From positions 1 through 14,541 of the forward strand of contig JAJYGK010000087.1 of the NCBI GenBank assembly GCA_021790715.1: a stretch of 14,541 nt of DNA. Direction: 5' to 3'. Shown here piece by piece: positions 7,340 through 14,351 of this stretch. Source of the DNA: Chloroflexota bacterium. GTDB lineage: Bacteria; Chloroflexota; Limnocylindria; Limnocylindrales; CSP1-4. Position 1 is the first letter of the stretch; each line of letters opens with the position of its first letter. The notes under the pieces are model-generated. The model saw only the letters and a program-made list of their open reading frames with translations. It did no database searches and had not been told where the DNA came from. The translations under genes were made by a program, and so were the position numbers.

Positions 7340-7345
7340 ATCCTA
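7340..7345 (-). promoter_or_regulatory. -10-like element TAGGAT for obg, possibly leaderless
   Basis: TAGGAT on the minus strand ends 7 bases before the ATG at 7332 that family homology favours. The hexamer itself overlaps the alternative ATG at 7341. No ribosome binding site is seen before either ATG. No clear -35 was found. If used, the mRNA would be leaderless or nearly so. Confidence 0.45.
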
Positions 7346-7429
7346 GCAGGGGACGGCGGGCCGGCCGGCGGTCCGGACGGCGCGCGGGAAGCGCGTCTGG
7401 CGCACGCGGGTGCGCGAGCGGGTGCCGGC

Positions 7430-7469
7430 CTGCACGGACGCGGCGGCGTGCGCCCGGGATCCCGTGCAG
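7430..7469 (-). terminator. Long-range stem-loop after the M23 peptidase gene
   Basis: CTGCACGG (7430-7437) and CCGTGCAG (7462-7469) are perfect 8-bp inverted arms around a 24-base GC-rich loop, beginning 5 bases after the peptidase stop. A smaller 6-bp hairpin (7400-7415) follows. Neither is followed by a T-run, so termination is uncertain. They may separate peptidase and obg transcription. Confidence 0.35.
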
Positions 7470-7473
7470 ACGT

Positions 7474-8985
7474 TCAGCGTGCGATGTACGCGAGCGGGTT
7501 GACGCGGTAGCCGCCGTCCCAGATGGGCCCGATCCAGACGTCGAAGTGGCAGTGCGGGCCGGTGGCCACGCCCGTCGCGCCGACGCGCCCGATCTGCTGG
7601 CCGCTGGCGACCCGCTGCCCCGTGCCCACCATCACGGCCGACATGTGGTCGTACGTCGCGTACCGGTTCCCCCCGAACGACTCCCAGACCTGGTAGCCGC
7701 CGCCGTTGTTCCGCCATCCGGCGAAGATCACGACGCCGGCCGCCGCCGCCAGGATCGGCGTGCCGGTCGCCGCCGCGATGTCGATGGCGGGGTGGCCGGA
7801 CCAGAAGTACTGGCTGATGTACCCGCCGGGGACCGGCCAGCGGAGGAATGCCCCGGCGGACGCGGCGGCGGACGAGCCGCCGGCGGCGGATGAGCCGCCG
7901 CCCGCGGACGCGCCGGTGCTGCCGCTTCCCACGGTCGCCACCTGTCGAGGCACGGGCGTCGCGCGCGGCGTCGGCACGGGCGCGCCGCGACCGTCGGGGA
8001 TCATGACCTCCAGGCCTGCCGTCAGCTCGTCGCCGGAGAGCCCGTTGTAGGCCCGGATCTCGTCGGCGCTCGCGTGGTACGTGCGGGCGACGGCCGTGAC
8101 GGTGTCGCCCGACCGCGCCGTGTACAGGACGCCGTCGACCGGCGGGATGCGGAGCGCCTGCCCGATGCGAAGCGCGGATGGCGAGGACAGGTGGTTCGCC
8201 CACCAGATCGTCATCATCGAGAGCCCGAAGCGGCTCGCGATCCCGGTGAGGGTGTCGCCCGATCGGACGCGATAGATGGTGAGATCGGTGCGGACGACCG
8301 CGCCTCCCACCGGCGCGGTCACCGGCCTGATCGCGCCGTCGTCGATCATGGTCTGCATCCTGCCCGCGGCCCAGTCGTCCGTCGACTCGTCCGGCGTGGG
8401 CGAGGGTGCGACCGCGCCCCATTGCTGCGAGTCCGGCCCGTCGATGCTGATCTCCGCGATGCGCGGGTCGTACGCGCTGCCGGCGCCGTTCGTGTTCCCG
8501 GTACCCCCTCCCCCGGTCGCCGGGAGGCGCACGAGCGAACCGGAGACCGCGATCGCCAGCACGAGCCCCACGACCAGCCACGCGCGAGCGGCCGATGCCC
8601 GCGCCGGCCACCGTGCGGACGCGGCGGCCCATGCCCACGGGGGCCGCCGCACGGACGCGACGGCCGCGACGCGACGGACCCGCCCGACGATCGAGGCACG
8701 GACCGCGCCGAGGGAGCCGAGAGAATCGGACGCGCCGGCGAGGCGCCGGCGTGACGGAGCGGTCCGGTAGATCGTTCCCCGCGCATCGCGCAGCTGCGGG
8801 CGCGCGAGCCGAGTGCGCACACGGACCCGCGAGCGGAGCGGCGTGAACAGCCGCCGTGCCGTGCCGCTTGCGCGGGGGCCGATGGCGAGCGCGAACCGGA
8901 CGGCCGTCCGCGCGCGCCGGGCAAGGACGCGTGCCGGGCGCATGACGGTGTCCGCGCAGCGCGCGGCGCGGCTCGCGTGCGGCAA
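7474..8985 (-). CDS. Membrane-anchored LysM-LysM-M23 peptidoglycan endopeptidase
   Basis: The 503-residue protein has an Arg-rich N-terminal region (about 1-133), one membrane segment (about 135-152), a short linker, two LysM peptidoglycan-binding repeats (about 237-281 and 287-331, both with the RSGDT motif), a Ser/Gly/Ala linker and a C-terminal M23 (LytM-type) domain. Predicted zinc ligands are H398, D402 and H480, with H447 and H478 as catalytic histidines, so the domain looks active rather than degenerate (EnvC type). It probably cuts peptide cross-bridges outside the membrane while its basic tail stays in the cytoplasm. The TTG at 8985 is supported by AGGAG six bases upstream. An ATG at residue 15 is an alternative. 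It has its own promoter downstream of rho. Confidence 0.9.
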   Translation of the reverse strand: MPHASRAARCADTVMRPARVLARRARTAVRFALAIGPRASGTARRLFTPLRSRVRVRTRLARPQLRDARGTIYRTAPSRRRLAGASDSLGSLGAVRASIVGRVRRVAAVASVRRPPWAWAAASARWPARASAARAWLVVGLVLAIAVSGSLVRLPATGGGGTGNTNGAGSAYDPRIAEISIDGPDSQQWGAVAPSPTPDESTDDWAAGRMQTMIDDGAIRPVTAPVGGAVVRTDLTIYRVRSGDTLTGIASRFGLSMMTIWWANHLSSPSALRIGQALRIPPVDGVLYTARSGDTVTAVARTYHASADEIRAYNGLSGDELTAGLEVMIPDGRGAPVPTPRATPVPRQVATVGSGSTGASAGGGSSAAGGSSAAASAGAFLRWPVPGGYISQYFWSGHPAIDIAAATGTPILAAAAGVVIFAGWRNNGGGYQVWESFGGNRYATYDHMSAVMVGTGQRVASGQQIGRVGATGVATGPHCHFDVWIGPIWDGGYRVNPLAYIAR

Positions 8986-8991
8986 TACCTA

Positions 8992-8996
8992 CTCCT
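8992..8996 (-). promoter_or_regulatory. Ribosome binding site AGGAG supporting a TTG start
   Basis: AGGAG on the minus strand lies 6 bases before the TTG at 8985. This is the main reason to choose that rare start over the internal ATG at 8943. Confidence 0.55.
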
Positions 8997-9144
8997 GCGC
9001 AGGCGGGCGAGTCGCGTCGCGGGGGCTCGCGCAGGTGGGATCAGCGACCGCCCAGGGCGCCTATGAGCTGTGCGTCCCTACTGTGGATGCGACCGCCGCG
9101 TGGACTCTCCGGTCCGTGGAGCGCGGGGCCATCAGCTTGCAGCG

Positions 9145-9174
9145 AGCTTACAGTCGGCCCGGCGGCCGCGTCAA
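9145..9174 (-). promoter_or_regulatory. Sigma70-type promoter for the M23 peptidase gene
   Basis: TTGACG (9169-9174) and TAAGCT (9145-9150) are separated by 18 bases on the minus strand. Transcription would start near 9138, leaving a leader of about 150 nt before the TTG at 8985. This suggests the peptidase is expressed independently of rho. Confidence 0.55.
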
Positions 9175-9176
9175 AT

Positions 9177-9236
9177 CCGCGACGGCGCGCCAAGTGAGCC
9201 GGCGGCGGCGACGCGGGTGGGCCGCGACGGCGCGCC
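9177..9236. repeat. Two direct copies of a 15-bp motif between rho and the peptidase promoter
   Basis: CCGCGACGGCGCGCC occurs at 9177-9191 and again at 9222-9236 (plus strand), 45 bases apart. The first copy abuts the -35 of the peptidase promoter and the second lies 4 bases after the rho stop. Each copy contains the palindrome GGCGCGCC. They could be binding sites or a chance result of extreme GC content. Confidence 0.45.
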
Positions 9237-9240
9237 GCCG

Positions 9241-10494
9241 CTACTGGTCGAGGCTCTTCGTCAGCGTGGCGAGGAACTGGGCGTTGCTCTCCGTCTTCGC
9301 GAGCCGGTTGAGCAGCAGCTCGATCCCCTCGTTGGTCCCCACGGCCGAGAGCATCCGGCGCATGGTCCAGACCATGCGCAGCGTCCCCTCCTCGAGCAGG
9401 AGCTCCTCGCGCCGGGTGCCGGACCGCTGCACGTCGATGGCGGGGAAGATGCGCTTCTCGGCGAGCTTCCGGTCGAGGATCAGCTCGGAGTTGCCCGTGC
9501 CCTTGAACTCCTCGTAGATCACGTCGTCCATGCGCGATCCCGTGTCGATCAGGCACGTCCCGATGATCGTGAGCGAACCGCCTTCCTCGAGCTTCCGCGC
9601 GGCGCCGAAGAAGCGCTTCGGCGGGTACAGCGCGATCGGGTCGATGCCGCCGGACAGCGTGCGCCCGGACGGTGGGAGGGCGAGGTTATAGGCGCGCGCG
9701 AGCCGCGTGATCGAGTCGAGAAGGACGACGACGTCGCGGCCCGTCTCGACCTGCCGCTTCGCGATCTCGAGCGCCATCTCCGCCACGTGCGTGTGGTTCT
9801 CGGTGGGCTCGTCGAAGGTCGAGCTGATGACCTCGCCCTTCACGGACCGCCGCATGTCCGTGACCTCCTCGGGGCGCTCGCCGATGAGCGCGACCATCAG
9901 GAGGATCTCCGGGTAGTTCGCCGTGATGCCGTTCGCGATCTGCTTGAGCAGCACCGTCTTGCCGGCCTTCGGCGGGCTCACGATCAGCGCGCGCTGGCCC
10001 TTGCCGAGCGGGTTGACGAGGTTGATGAGGCGCTGGCTGAGGTTCTTCGGGTCGGTCTCGAGGTTGATCAGCTCGATCGGGTGGATCGGCGTGAGTGCGT
10101 CGAAGTGGGGACGACGCCGCGCAGTCTCCGGATCGACGCCGTTGACCGATTCGACCCGGAGCAGGCCGGAGTACTTCTCCCCGTCCTTGGGGGAGCGGGT
10201 CACGCCGCCGACGCGATCGCCCGTGCGCAGGCCGAACTTGCGCACCTGGGTCGAGCTGACGTACGTGTCGTCCTGGCTCGGCATCAGGCCGTGCCGGCGC
10301 AGGAACCCATAGCCCTCGTCGACGATGTCGAGGATCCCGGTCGCGTAGGACTGCCCGCCCCGCTCGACCTGCCGCTGCAGGATCCGTTCGACGAGCTCGT
10401 CGCGGCGCATGCCGCTCGCGTCGCTGACGTCCAGGTCGCCACCGATCTCGACGAGCTCGCGCAGGTTCTTGGTCTTGAGTTCGTTGATGTTCAT
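9241..10494 (-). CDS. rho: Transcription termination factor Rho
   Basis: Rho is the hexameric RNA helicase that ends transcription at C-rich rut sites. The 417-residue protein is full length. It has the N-terminal helical domain starting MNINELKTKNLRELVEI, the cold-shock RNA-binding domain with GYGFLRR and DDTYVSSTQVRKFGLRTGD, Walker A PPKAGKT (174-180), Walker B VVVLLDS (255-261), the LYPPKRFFGAAR Q-loop region and the R-loop segment DTGSRMDDVIYEEFKGTGN. One small difference is GTCLIDTG where GTALIDTG is common. The start at 10494 is set by the conserved N-terminus. The open frame extends upstream to 10605 without conservation and mostly over the leader. No insertion typical of some high-GC Rho proteins is present. 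Confidence 0.97.
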   Translation of the reverse strand: MNINELKTKNLRELVEIGGDLDVSDASGMRRDELVERILQRQVERGGQSYATGILDIVDEGYGFLRRHGLMPSQDDTYVSSTQVRKFGLRTGDRVGGVTRSPKDGEKYSGLLRVESVNGVDPETARRRPHFDALTPIHPIELINLETDPKNLSQRLINLVNPLGKGQRALIVSPPKAGKTVLLKQIANGITANYPEILLMVALIGERPEEVTDMRRSVKGEVISSTFDEPTENHTHVAEMALEIAKRQVETGRDVVVLLDSITRLARAYNLALPPSGRTLSGGIDPIALYPPKRFFGAARKLEEGGSLTIIGTCLIDTGSRMDDVIYEEFKGTGNSELILDRKLAEKRIFPAIDVQRSGTRREELLLEEGTLRMVWTMRRMLSAVGTNEGIELLLNRLAKTESNAQFLATLTKSLDQ

Positions 10495-10661
10495 CGCGGG
10501 TCCCGGTCGAGGTTGGATGGATGGGCGGCAACACGCCGAAGGAACGCGGGGTGGCTGCGGTCGGACGCACAGGCGCCGTCGTGGCGGTTCCCTCGCGCCG
10601 CACATGCGCAGGGCAAGGCCGATGCGGCAGCCCGGCGGCGACTGATCAGGGAACGAGTGCG
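10495..10661 (-). promoter_or_regulatory. Long C-rich 5' leader of rho
   Basis: Between the predicted start site (about 10661) and the ATG lie about 167 nt with no clear ribosome binding site. In the last 66 nt I count 32 C against 16 G on the transcript strand, with many CC/TC pairs. This is the composition of a Rho-binding (rut) region. In E. coli rho is autoregulated by attenuation in its leader. The same could hold here, but this is inference. Confidence 0.4.
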
Positions 10662-10667
10662 TCCGGG

Positions 10668-10695
10668 ATCATACCACGCCACGGCAGGTGGTCAA
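10668..10695 (-). promoter_or_regulatory. Strong extended -10 sigma70-type promoter for rho
   Basis: TTGACC (10690-10695), a 16-base spacer and TATGAT (10668-10673), with TG one base before the -10 (TGGTATGAT) on the minus strand. This is the best promoter match in the window: 5 of 6 at -35, 5 of 6 at -10, and an extended -10. Confidence 0.7.
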
Positions 10696-10697
10696 TC

Positions 10698-10719
10698 GGC
10701 CCTTGCGCGGCCCTTGCGC
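10698..10719. repeat. 11-bp direct tandem repeat directly upstream of the rho -35
   Basis: GGCCCTTGCGC is present twice head to tail (10698-10708 and 10709-10719, plus strand), two bases upstream of the -35. The 11-bp period places both copies on the same helix face, as for an activator or repressor bound as an oligomer. It may also be a simple slippage duplication. Confidence 0.55.
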
Positions 10720-10723
10720 GGCG

Positions 10724-10740
10724 GACCCACAGCCCGGGTC
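10724..10740 (-). terminator. Weak hairpin after the EamA transporter gene
   Basis: GACCC and GGGTC pair around a 7-base loop, 12 bases after the transporter stop. There is no T-run. It may mark the end of the pyrG operon transcript, but the support is weak. Confidence 0.25.
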
Positions 10741-10752
10741 GGGTCGTGACGT

Positions 10753-11709
10753 TCAGTCGGCGACGACGAGCGGATCGTCCGGCATCGGGTGCAGCCGGGC
10801 ATGCGCCAGCGACGTCCCCGCGCTCGCCACGATGACCATGCCGATCGCGACGAACTCCGGCACCGTGAGCGCCTGGCCGAGGAACACCAGGCCGATGAGC
10901 GCCGCCCACGCCGGGTCGAGGCTCGTGAGCACTCCGAACACGCCCGGGGGCACCCGTCGCATGGCCGCGAGCTCGAGGGTGTACGGGATCACGCTGTTGA
11001 ACAGCGCGACGAGCACGCCGGCGCCGAGCACCCACGGATCGAGGAGCCAGTGCCCGCCCGTGACGATGGCGGGGATCGCCGTCAGCACCCCGCCGGTGAG
11101 CATCGCGACGCCGAGCCCGCGTCCGTCGGGCCATGCCCGCGTGAGCCGCGTGCCGACGAGGATGTACAGCGCCCAGAACGCGCCCGCGGCCAGCGCGAAC
11201 CCGACGCCGAGGACGTCGTGCGTGGCGACGCGCGAGCCCGCGAGCGTGAGGATCCCGCCCGCGGCAAGCGCGACCCACACGAGGTCGAGCCGGCGCCGCG
11301 AGCCGGCGACCGCGACCGCGAGCGGACCCCAGAACTCGAACGTCACCGCCGCCGCGAGGGGGATCCGGCCGATCGCGACGTAGAACGTCCCGTTCAGCCC
11401 GGCCAGGATGACTCCGAACAGGATCGCCGTGCGCCACGCCCGCACGTCGGAGCGCCACGCGGGACGCACGACGGCCAGCATGACCGCGCCGAACGCGAGC
11501 CGCAGCCAGACGGTCACGAGGGGGCCGGCCCGGTCGATGACGCGGACGGCCAGTCCCGCGCCGCTCTGCACCGACAGGGTCGACAGGACGACGAGGAACG
11601 GCGCGGGGACCGAGACGCCGGTCGGGCGGCTCGTCAGGGCCCGGTCGCCCGCGTCGCGGGCGCGATCGGGAGCGGGGACGGCGTCGACGCCGCGCGCCGG
11701 CGCCGGCAT
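10753..11709 (-). CDS. EamA/RhtA-like inner-membrane exporter
   Basis: The 318-residue protein has about ten hydrophobic segments arranged as two EamA repeats (about 40-165 and 180-305). The segment GRIPLAAAVTFEFWGPLAVAV closely resembles the RhtA (threonine/homoserine exporter) branch, as do SVQSGAGLAV and SVIPYTLELAAMRRVPPGVFGVLTSLDPAWAA. Metabolite or amino-acid export is likely; the substrate is not known. The ATG at 11709 has no ribosome binding site. The first 33 residues are charged and Pro/Arg-rich before the first helix, and I found no closer in-frame start. It follows the transaldolase gene by 24 bases, so it is probably in the pyrG-tal operon. Confidence 0.85.
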   Translation of the reverse strand: MPAPARGVDAVPAPDRARDAGDRALTSRPTGVSVPAPFLVVLSTLSVQSGAGLAVRVIDRAGPLVTVWLRLAFGAVMLAVVRPAWRSDVRAWRTAILFGVILAGLNGTFYVAIGRIPLAAAVTFEFWGPLAVAVAGSRRRLDLVWVALAAGGILTLAGSRVATHDVLGVGFALAAGAFWALYILVGTRLTRAWPDGRGLGVAMLTGGVLTAIPAIVTGGHWLLDPWVLGAGVLVALFNSVIPYTLELAAMRRVPPGVFGVLTSLDPAWAALIGLVFLGQALTVPEFVAIGMVIVASAGTSLAHARLHPMPDDPLVVAD

Positions 11710-11733
11710 CGCGTCAGCAGGCGGCGGCCGGGA

Positions 11734-12432
11734 TCACCGGGCGGCCCCCGACACGCCCGCCGCAGTCCCGGACTTCGCCTCGAGCGCCTTGCGCGCCTTG
11801 TCCCAGTCGGAGCGGAACTGCGCGATGCCCTTGTCGGTGAGCGGGTGGTGGACCATCTGCTGGAACACCTTGAACGGCAGCGTCGCGATGTGCGATCCGG
11901 CCAGGGCGGCCTGCGTGACGTGCAGCGGGTTGCGGATCGAGGCCGCCAGGACCTCCGCGTCGAGCTCGTGGATCTCGACGATCGAGACGAGATCGCGGAT
12001 CACGATCATGCCGTCCTGGTTGATGTCGTCGAGGCGGCCGACGAACGGCGAGAGGAGGTTGGCACCGGCCTTCGCGGCCAGCAGACCCTGGTTCGCGGTG
12101 AAGATCAGGGTGCAGTTCGTCTTGATCCCCTCGGCGCGGAAGCGGGCGAGCGCCTCGAGCCCGGTCTCGCTCATGGGGACCTTGACGTAGATGTTGTCGG
12201 CGAGCTTCGCGAAGTGGCGACCCTCGCGGAGCATCCCCTCGACGTCCTCGGCGACGACCTCGGCGCTGACCGGCCCGGACGTGATCCCGCAGATCTCCTG
12301 CAGCACCTCGTCGTAGGTCTTGCCGCTCGTCTTCGCGAAGAGCGACGGGTTGGTCGTGACGCCGTCGAGCACGCCCCAGGTCGCGACCGTGCGGATCTCG
12401 TCGATGTCGGCGGTGTCGATGAACAGCTTCAT
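11734..12432 (-). CDS. tal: Transaldolase, TalC-type (short transaldolase/F6P aldolase family)
   Basis: This class I aldolase of 232 residues matches the short transaldolase family by length and by MKLFIDTADIDEI at the start, GVTTNPSLF (24-32), the Schiff-base lysine K84 in YVKVPMS, and SPFVGRLDD. Two active-site positions help choose the activity. E58 in SAEVV stands where fructose-6-phosphate aldolases have Gln, and F130 in SPFVGR stands where they have Tyr. Both are the transaldolase state, so it likely transfers a dihydroxyacetone unit between sedoheptulose-7-phosphate and glyceraldehyde-3-phosphate in the pentose phosphate pathway. The ATG at 12432 is supported by AAGGAG four bases upstream. 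It sits 60 bases after pyrG in an apparent operon. The Ala/Gly tail after residue 215 is not conserved. Confidence 0.93.
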   Translation of the reverse strand: MKLFIDTADIDEIRTVATWGVLDGVTTNPSLFAKTSGKTYDEVLQEICGITSGPVSAEVVAEDVEGMLREGRHFAKLADNIYVKVPMSETGLEALARFRAEGIKTNCTLIFTANQGLLAAKAGANLLSPFVGRLDDINQDGMIVIRDLVSIVEIHELDAEVLAASIRNPLHVTQAALAGSHIATLPFKVFQQMVHHPLTDKGIAQFRSDWDKARKALEAKSGTAAGVSGAAR

Positions 12433-12436
12433 GGAA

Positions 12437-12442
12437 CTCCTT
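12437..12442 (-). promoter_or_regulatory. Ribosome binding site AAGGAG for the transaldolase gene
   Basis: AAGGAG on the minus strand, four bases before the ATG at 12432. It is the clearest SD sequence in the window and contrasts with the SD-less starts of the HD, obg and rho genes. Confidence 0.65.
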
Positions 12443-12492
12443 CCGGCGCGCCCTCGGGCGGCCTCCTCTCGCCGCGCACCCGGCGCGGCATC

Positions 12493-14142
12493 TCAGCCGA
12501 GCCCGGCCGCGACCTCCGTCGCGCCCGCGCGCCCGGCCTCGACGTTCGCGATGCAGGCGCCGACGTACGCGCTGAACAGGGGGTGCGGCCGGTCGGGCCG
12601 GCTCCTGAATTCAGGGTGGAACTGGCTGGCCACGAACCACGGATGATCGCGCAGCTCCACGATCTCGACGAGACGCCCGTCGGGCGACTGGCCCGACAGC
12701 ACCATGCCGGCCCGCTCCAGCTCCTGCCGGTACGCGTTGTTGACCTCGAACCGGTGGCGGTGCCGCTCGTAGATGACCTCGGTGCCGTACGCCGCGGCCG
12801 CCTTCGTGCCCGGCGTGAGGCGGGCGGGGTAGATCCCCAGCCGCATCGTCCCGCCCTTGTCCTCCAGGTCGCGCTGATCGGGCATGAAGTCGATGACCGG
12901 ATCCGGGGTGAACATGTCGAACTCGGTCGAGTTCGCGTCCCGCAGGCCCAGCACGTCGCGCGCGAACTCGATCACCGCGCACTGCAGGCCCAGGCACAGC
13001 CCGAGGTAGGGCAGGCCGCGCTCGCGGGCGTGCCGCGCCGCCAGGATCTTGCCCTCGATGCCGCGGTGCCCGAAGCCGCCGGGCACCAGCACGCCCGCCA
13101 CCCCCGCGAGGACGTCGGCGGTCGTGTCGGTCGTCAGCGTCTCCGAGTCCACCCAGCGCACGCGGATCGACCGGTCGTGCGCCCACCCTGCATGGCGCAG
13201 CGCCTCCGTGACCGACAGGTACGCATCGGGCAGCTCGATGTACTTGCCGACAAGCGCGACCTCGAGGTCCGGCGTGGGTCGCTTGATCCGCTCGACGAGC
13301 GCGCGCCAGTCGACGAGGTCGGCCTCGTGGACGCGATCACCGAGGCCGAGCCCCCCGACCACCAGGTCGCCGAGGCCCGCCTCCTCGAACATGAGGGGGA
13401 CCTCGTAGATCGTGTCCGCGGTCGTGGCGGGGATCACGGCGGCCGCGGGCACGTCGCAGAAGAGCGCGATCTTGTCGCGCAGCTCGTCGGGCACCTCGGA
13501 GTCGGAGCGCAGCACGATGACGTCGGGCTGGATGCCGATGCCGCGCAGCTCCTTGACGGAGTGCTGCGTGGGCTTCGTCTTGAGCTCGCCAGTCGCGGCC
13601 AGCGTCGGCAGCAGCGTCACGTGGACGTAGAGCACGTTCGTGCGCCCCACGTCGTTGCGCATCTGGCGGATCGCCTCGAGGAACGGCAGCGACTCGATGT
13701 CGCCGACCGTCCCGCCGACCTCCACGATCACGACGTCGGCGCGGCCGTCGCGCGCGACGCGCTGGATCCGCTCCTTGATCTCGTTGGTGATGTGCGGGAT
13801 CACCTGCACCGTCCCGCCCAGGTAGTCGCCCCGCCGCTCCTTCGCGATGACGGCCTGGTAGATGCGACCCGTCGTCACGTTGCTGAGCTGGCTCAGGTTC
13901 TCGTCGATGAAACGCTCGTAGTGACCCAGGTCCAGGTCCGTCTCGGCGCCATCGTCCGTGACGAAGACCTCGCCGTGCTGGTACGGCGACATGGTGCCCG
14001 GATCGACGTTGATGTACGGGTCGAGCTTCAGGATCGAGACGGAGAGACCGCGGCTCTTGAGCAGGCGACCGATGCTGGCGGCGGTGATGCCTTTGCCGAG
14101 CGAGGAGGTCACCCCTCCGGTCACAAAGACATACTTCGCCAT
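12493..14142 (-). CDS. pyrG: CTP synthase
   Basis: PyrG makes CTP from UTP, ATP and glutamine, the last step of pyrimidine nucleotide synthesis. The 549-residue protein is complete. The synthase domain has VTGGVTSSLGKGIT (7-20, P-loop), LKLDPYINVDPGTMSPYQHGE (39-58), GAETDLDLGHYERF and EVGGTVGDIES. The glutaminase domain has the nucleophile C383 in LGLCLGLQ and H509/E511 in FHPEF. The ATG at 14142 is supported by GGAGG at 14153-14157 and by the conserved MAKYVFVTGGV start. It leads an operon with the transaldolase and the EamA transporter. Confidence 0.97.
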   Translation of the reverse strand: MAKYVFVTGGVTSSLGKGITAASIGRLLKSRGLSVSILKLDPYINVDPGTMSPYQHGEVFVTDDGAETDLDLGHYERFIDENLSQLSNVTTGRIYQAVIAKERRGDYLGGTVQVIPHITNEIKERIQRVARDGRADVVIVEVGGTVGDIESLPFLEAIRQMRNDVGRTNVLYVHVTLLPTLAATGELKTKPTQHSVKELRGIGIQPDVIVLRSDSEVPDELRDKIALFCDVPAAAVIPATTADTIYEVPLMFEEAGLGDLVVGGLGLGDRVHEADLVDWRALVERIKRPTPDLEVALVGKYIELPDAYLSVTEALRHAGWAHDRSIRVRWVDSETLTTDTTADVLAGVAGVLVPGGFGHRGIEGKILAARHARERGLPYLGLCLGLQCAVIEFARDVLGLRDANSTEFDMFTPDPVIDFMPDQRDLEDKGGTMRLGIYPARLTPGTKAAAAYGTEVIYERHRHRFEVNNAYRQELERAGMVLSGQSPDGRLVEIVELRDHPWFVASQFHPEFRSRPDRPHPLFSAYVGACIANVEAGRAGATEVAAGLG

Positions 14143-14169
14143 GGTCGAACGTCCTCCGGGGTTTTTCCA

Positions 14170-14198
14170 ATGCTAGCGGAGGTGCCCCGAGGCCGCAA
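14170..14198 (-). promoter_or_regulatory. Promoter of pyrG with an A5-C4 start region
   Basis: TTGCGG (14193-14198) and TAGCAT (14170-14175) are exactly 17 bases apart on the minus strand. The initially transcribed bases after the -10 read TGGAAAAACCCC, so transcription probably begins at or in the A-run and then meets four C. The SD GGAGG (14153-14157) follows almost at once, giving a leader of only about 20 nt. Confidence 0.55.
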
Positions 14199-14229
14199 GC
14201 GCCCTGGGCCTGCAGCCAAGGGGCCGCCG

Positions 14230-14351
14230 GCGCTCCGTTGGGCCTGCCCCGTGGGCGCCAGCGCTCCGGCGGACCTGCCCCGTGCCCCCTGCGCTCCGGT
14301 GGGCCTGCCCCGTGGGCGCCAGCGCTCCGGCGGACCTGCCCCGTGCCCCCT
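14230..14351. repeat. Tandem duplication with 61-bp period, itself made of four ~30-bp units
   Basis: Two 61-base copies lie head to tail at 14230-14290 and 14291-14351, differing at only one position that I can see (T or G at position 9). Each copy consists of a 31-base and a 30-base half that both start GCGCTCCG and share CCTGCCCCGTG, giving an A-B-A-B order. No spacer-repeat alternation or conserved palindrome suggests CRISPR. It lies 32 bases upstream of the pyrG -35. Confidence 0.85.

Noticed and set aside
7333..7341. First ATG of obg at 7341
   Set aside because: Obg proteins start close to MFLDRA, and the -10-like TAGGAT overlaps this ATG, so 7332 is preferred.
8986..9138. c-di-AMP (ydaO-type) riboswitch ahead of the LysM/M23 gene
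   Set aside because: The gene type fits, but I could not find the conserved GGGGUGAAU-like core or the matching 3' segment in the leader.
10495..10605. Upstream extension of rho starting MCGAREPP
   Set aside because: Not conserved in Rho; the family N-terminus MNINELK starts at 10494. The region is better explained as leader.
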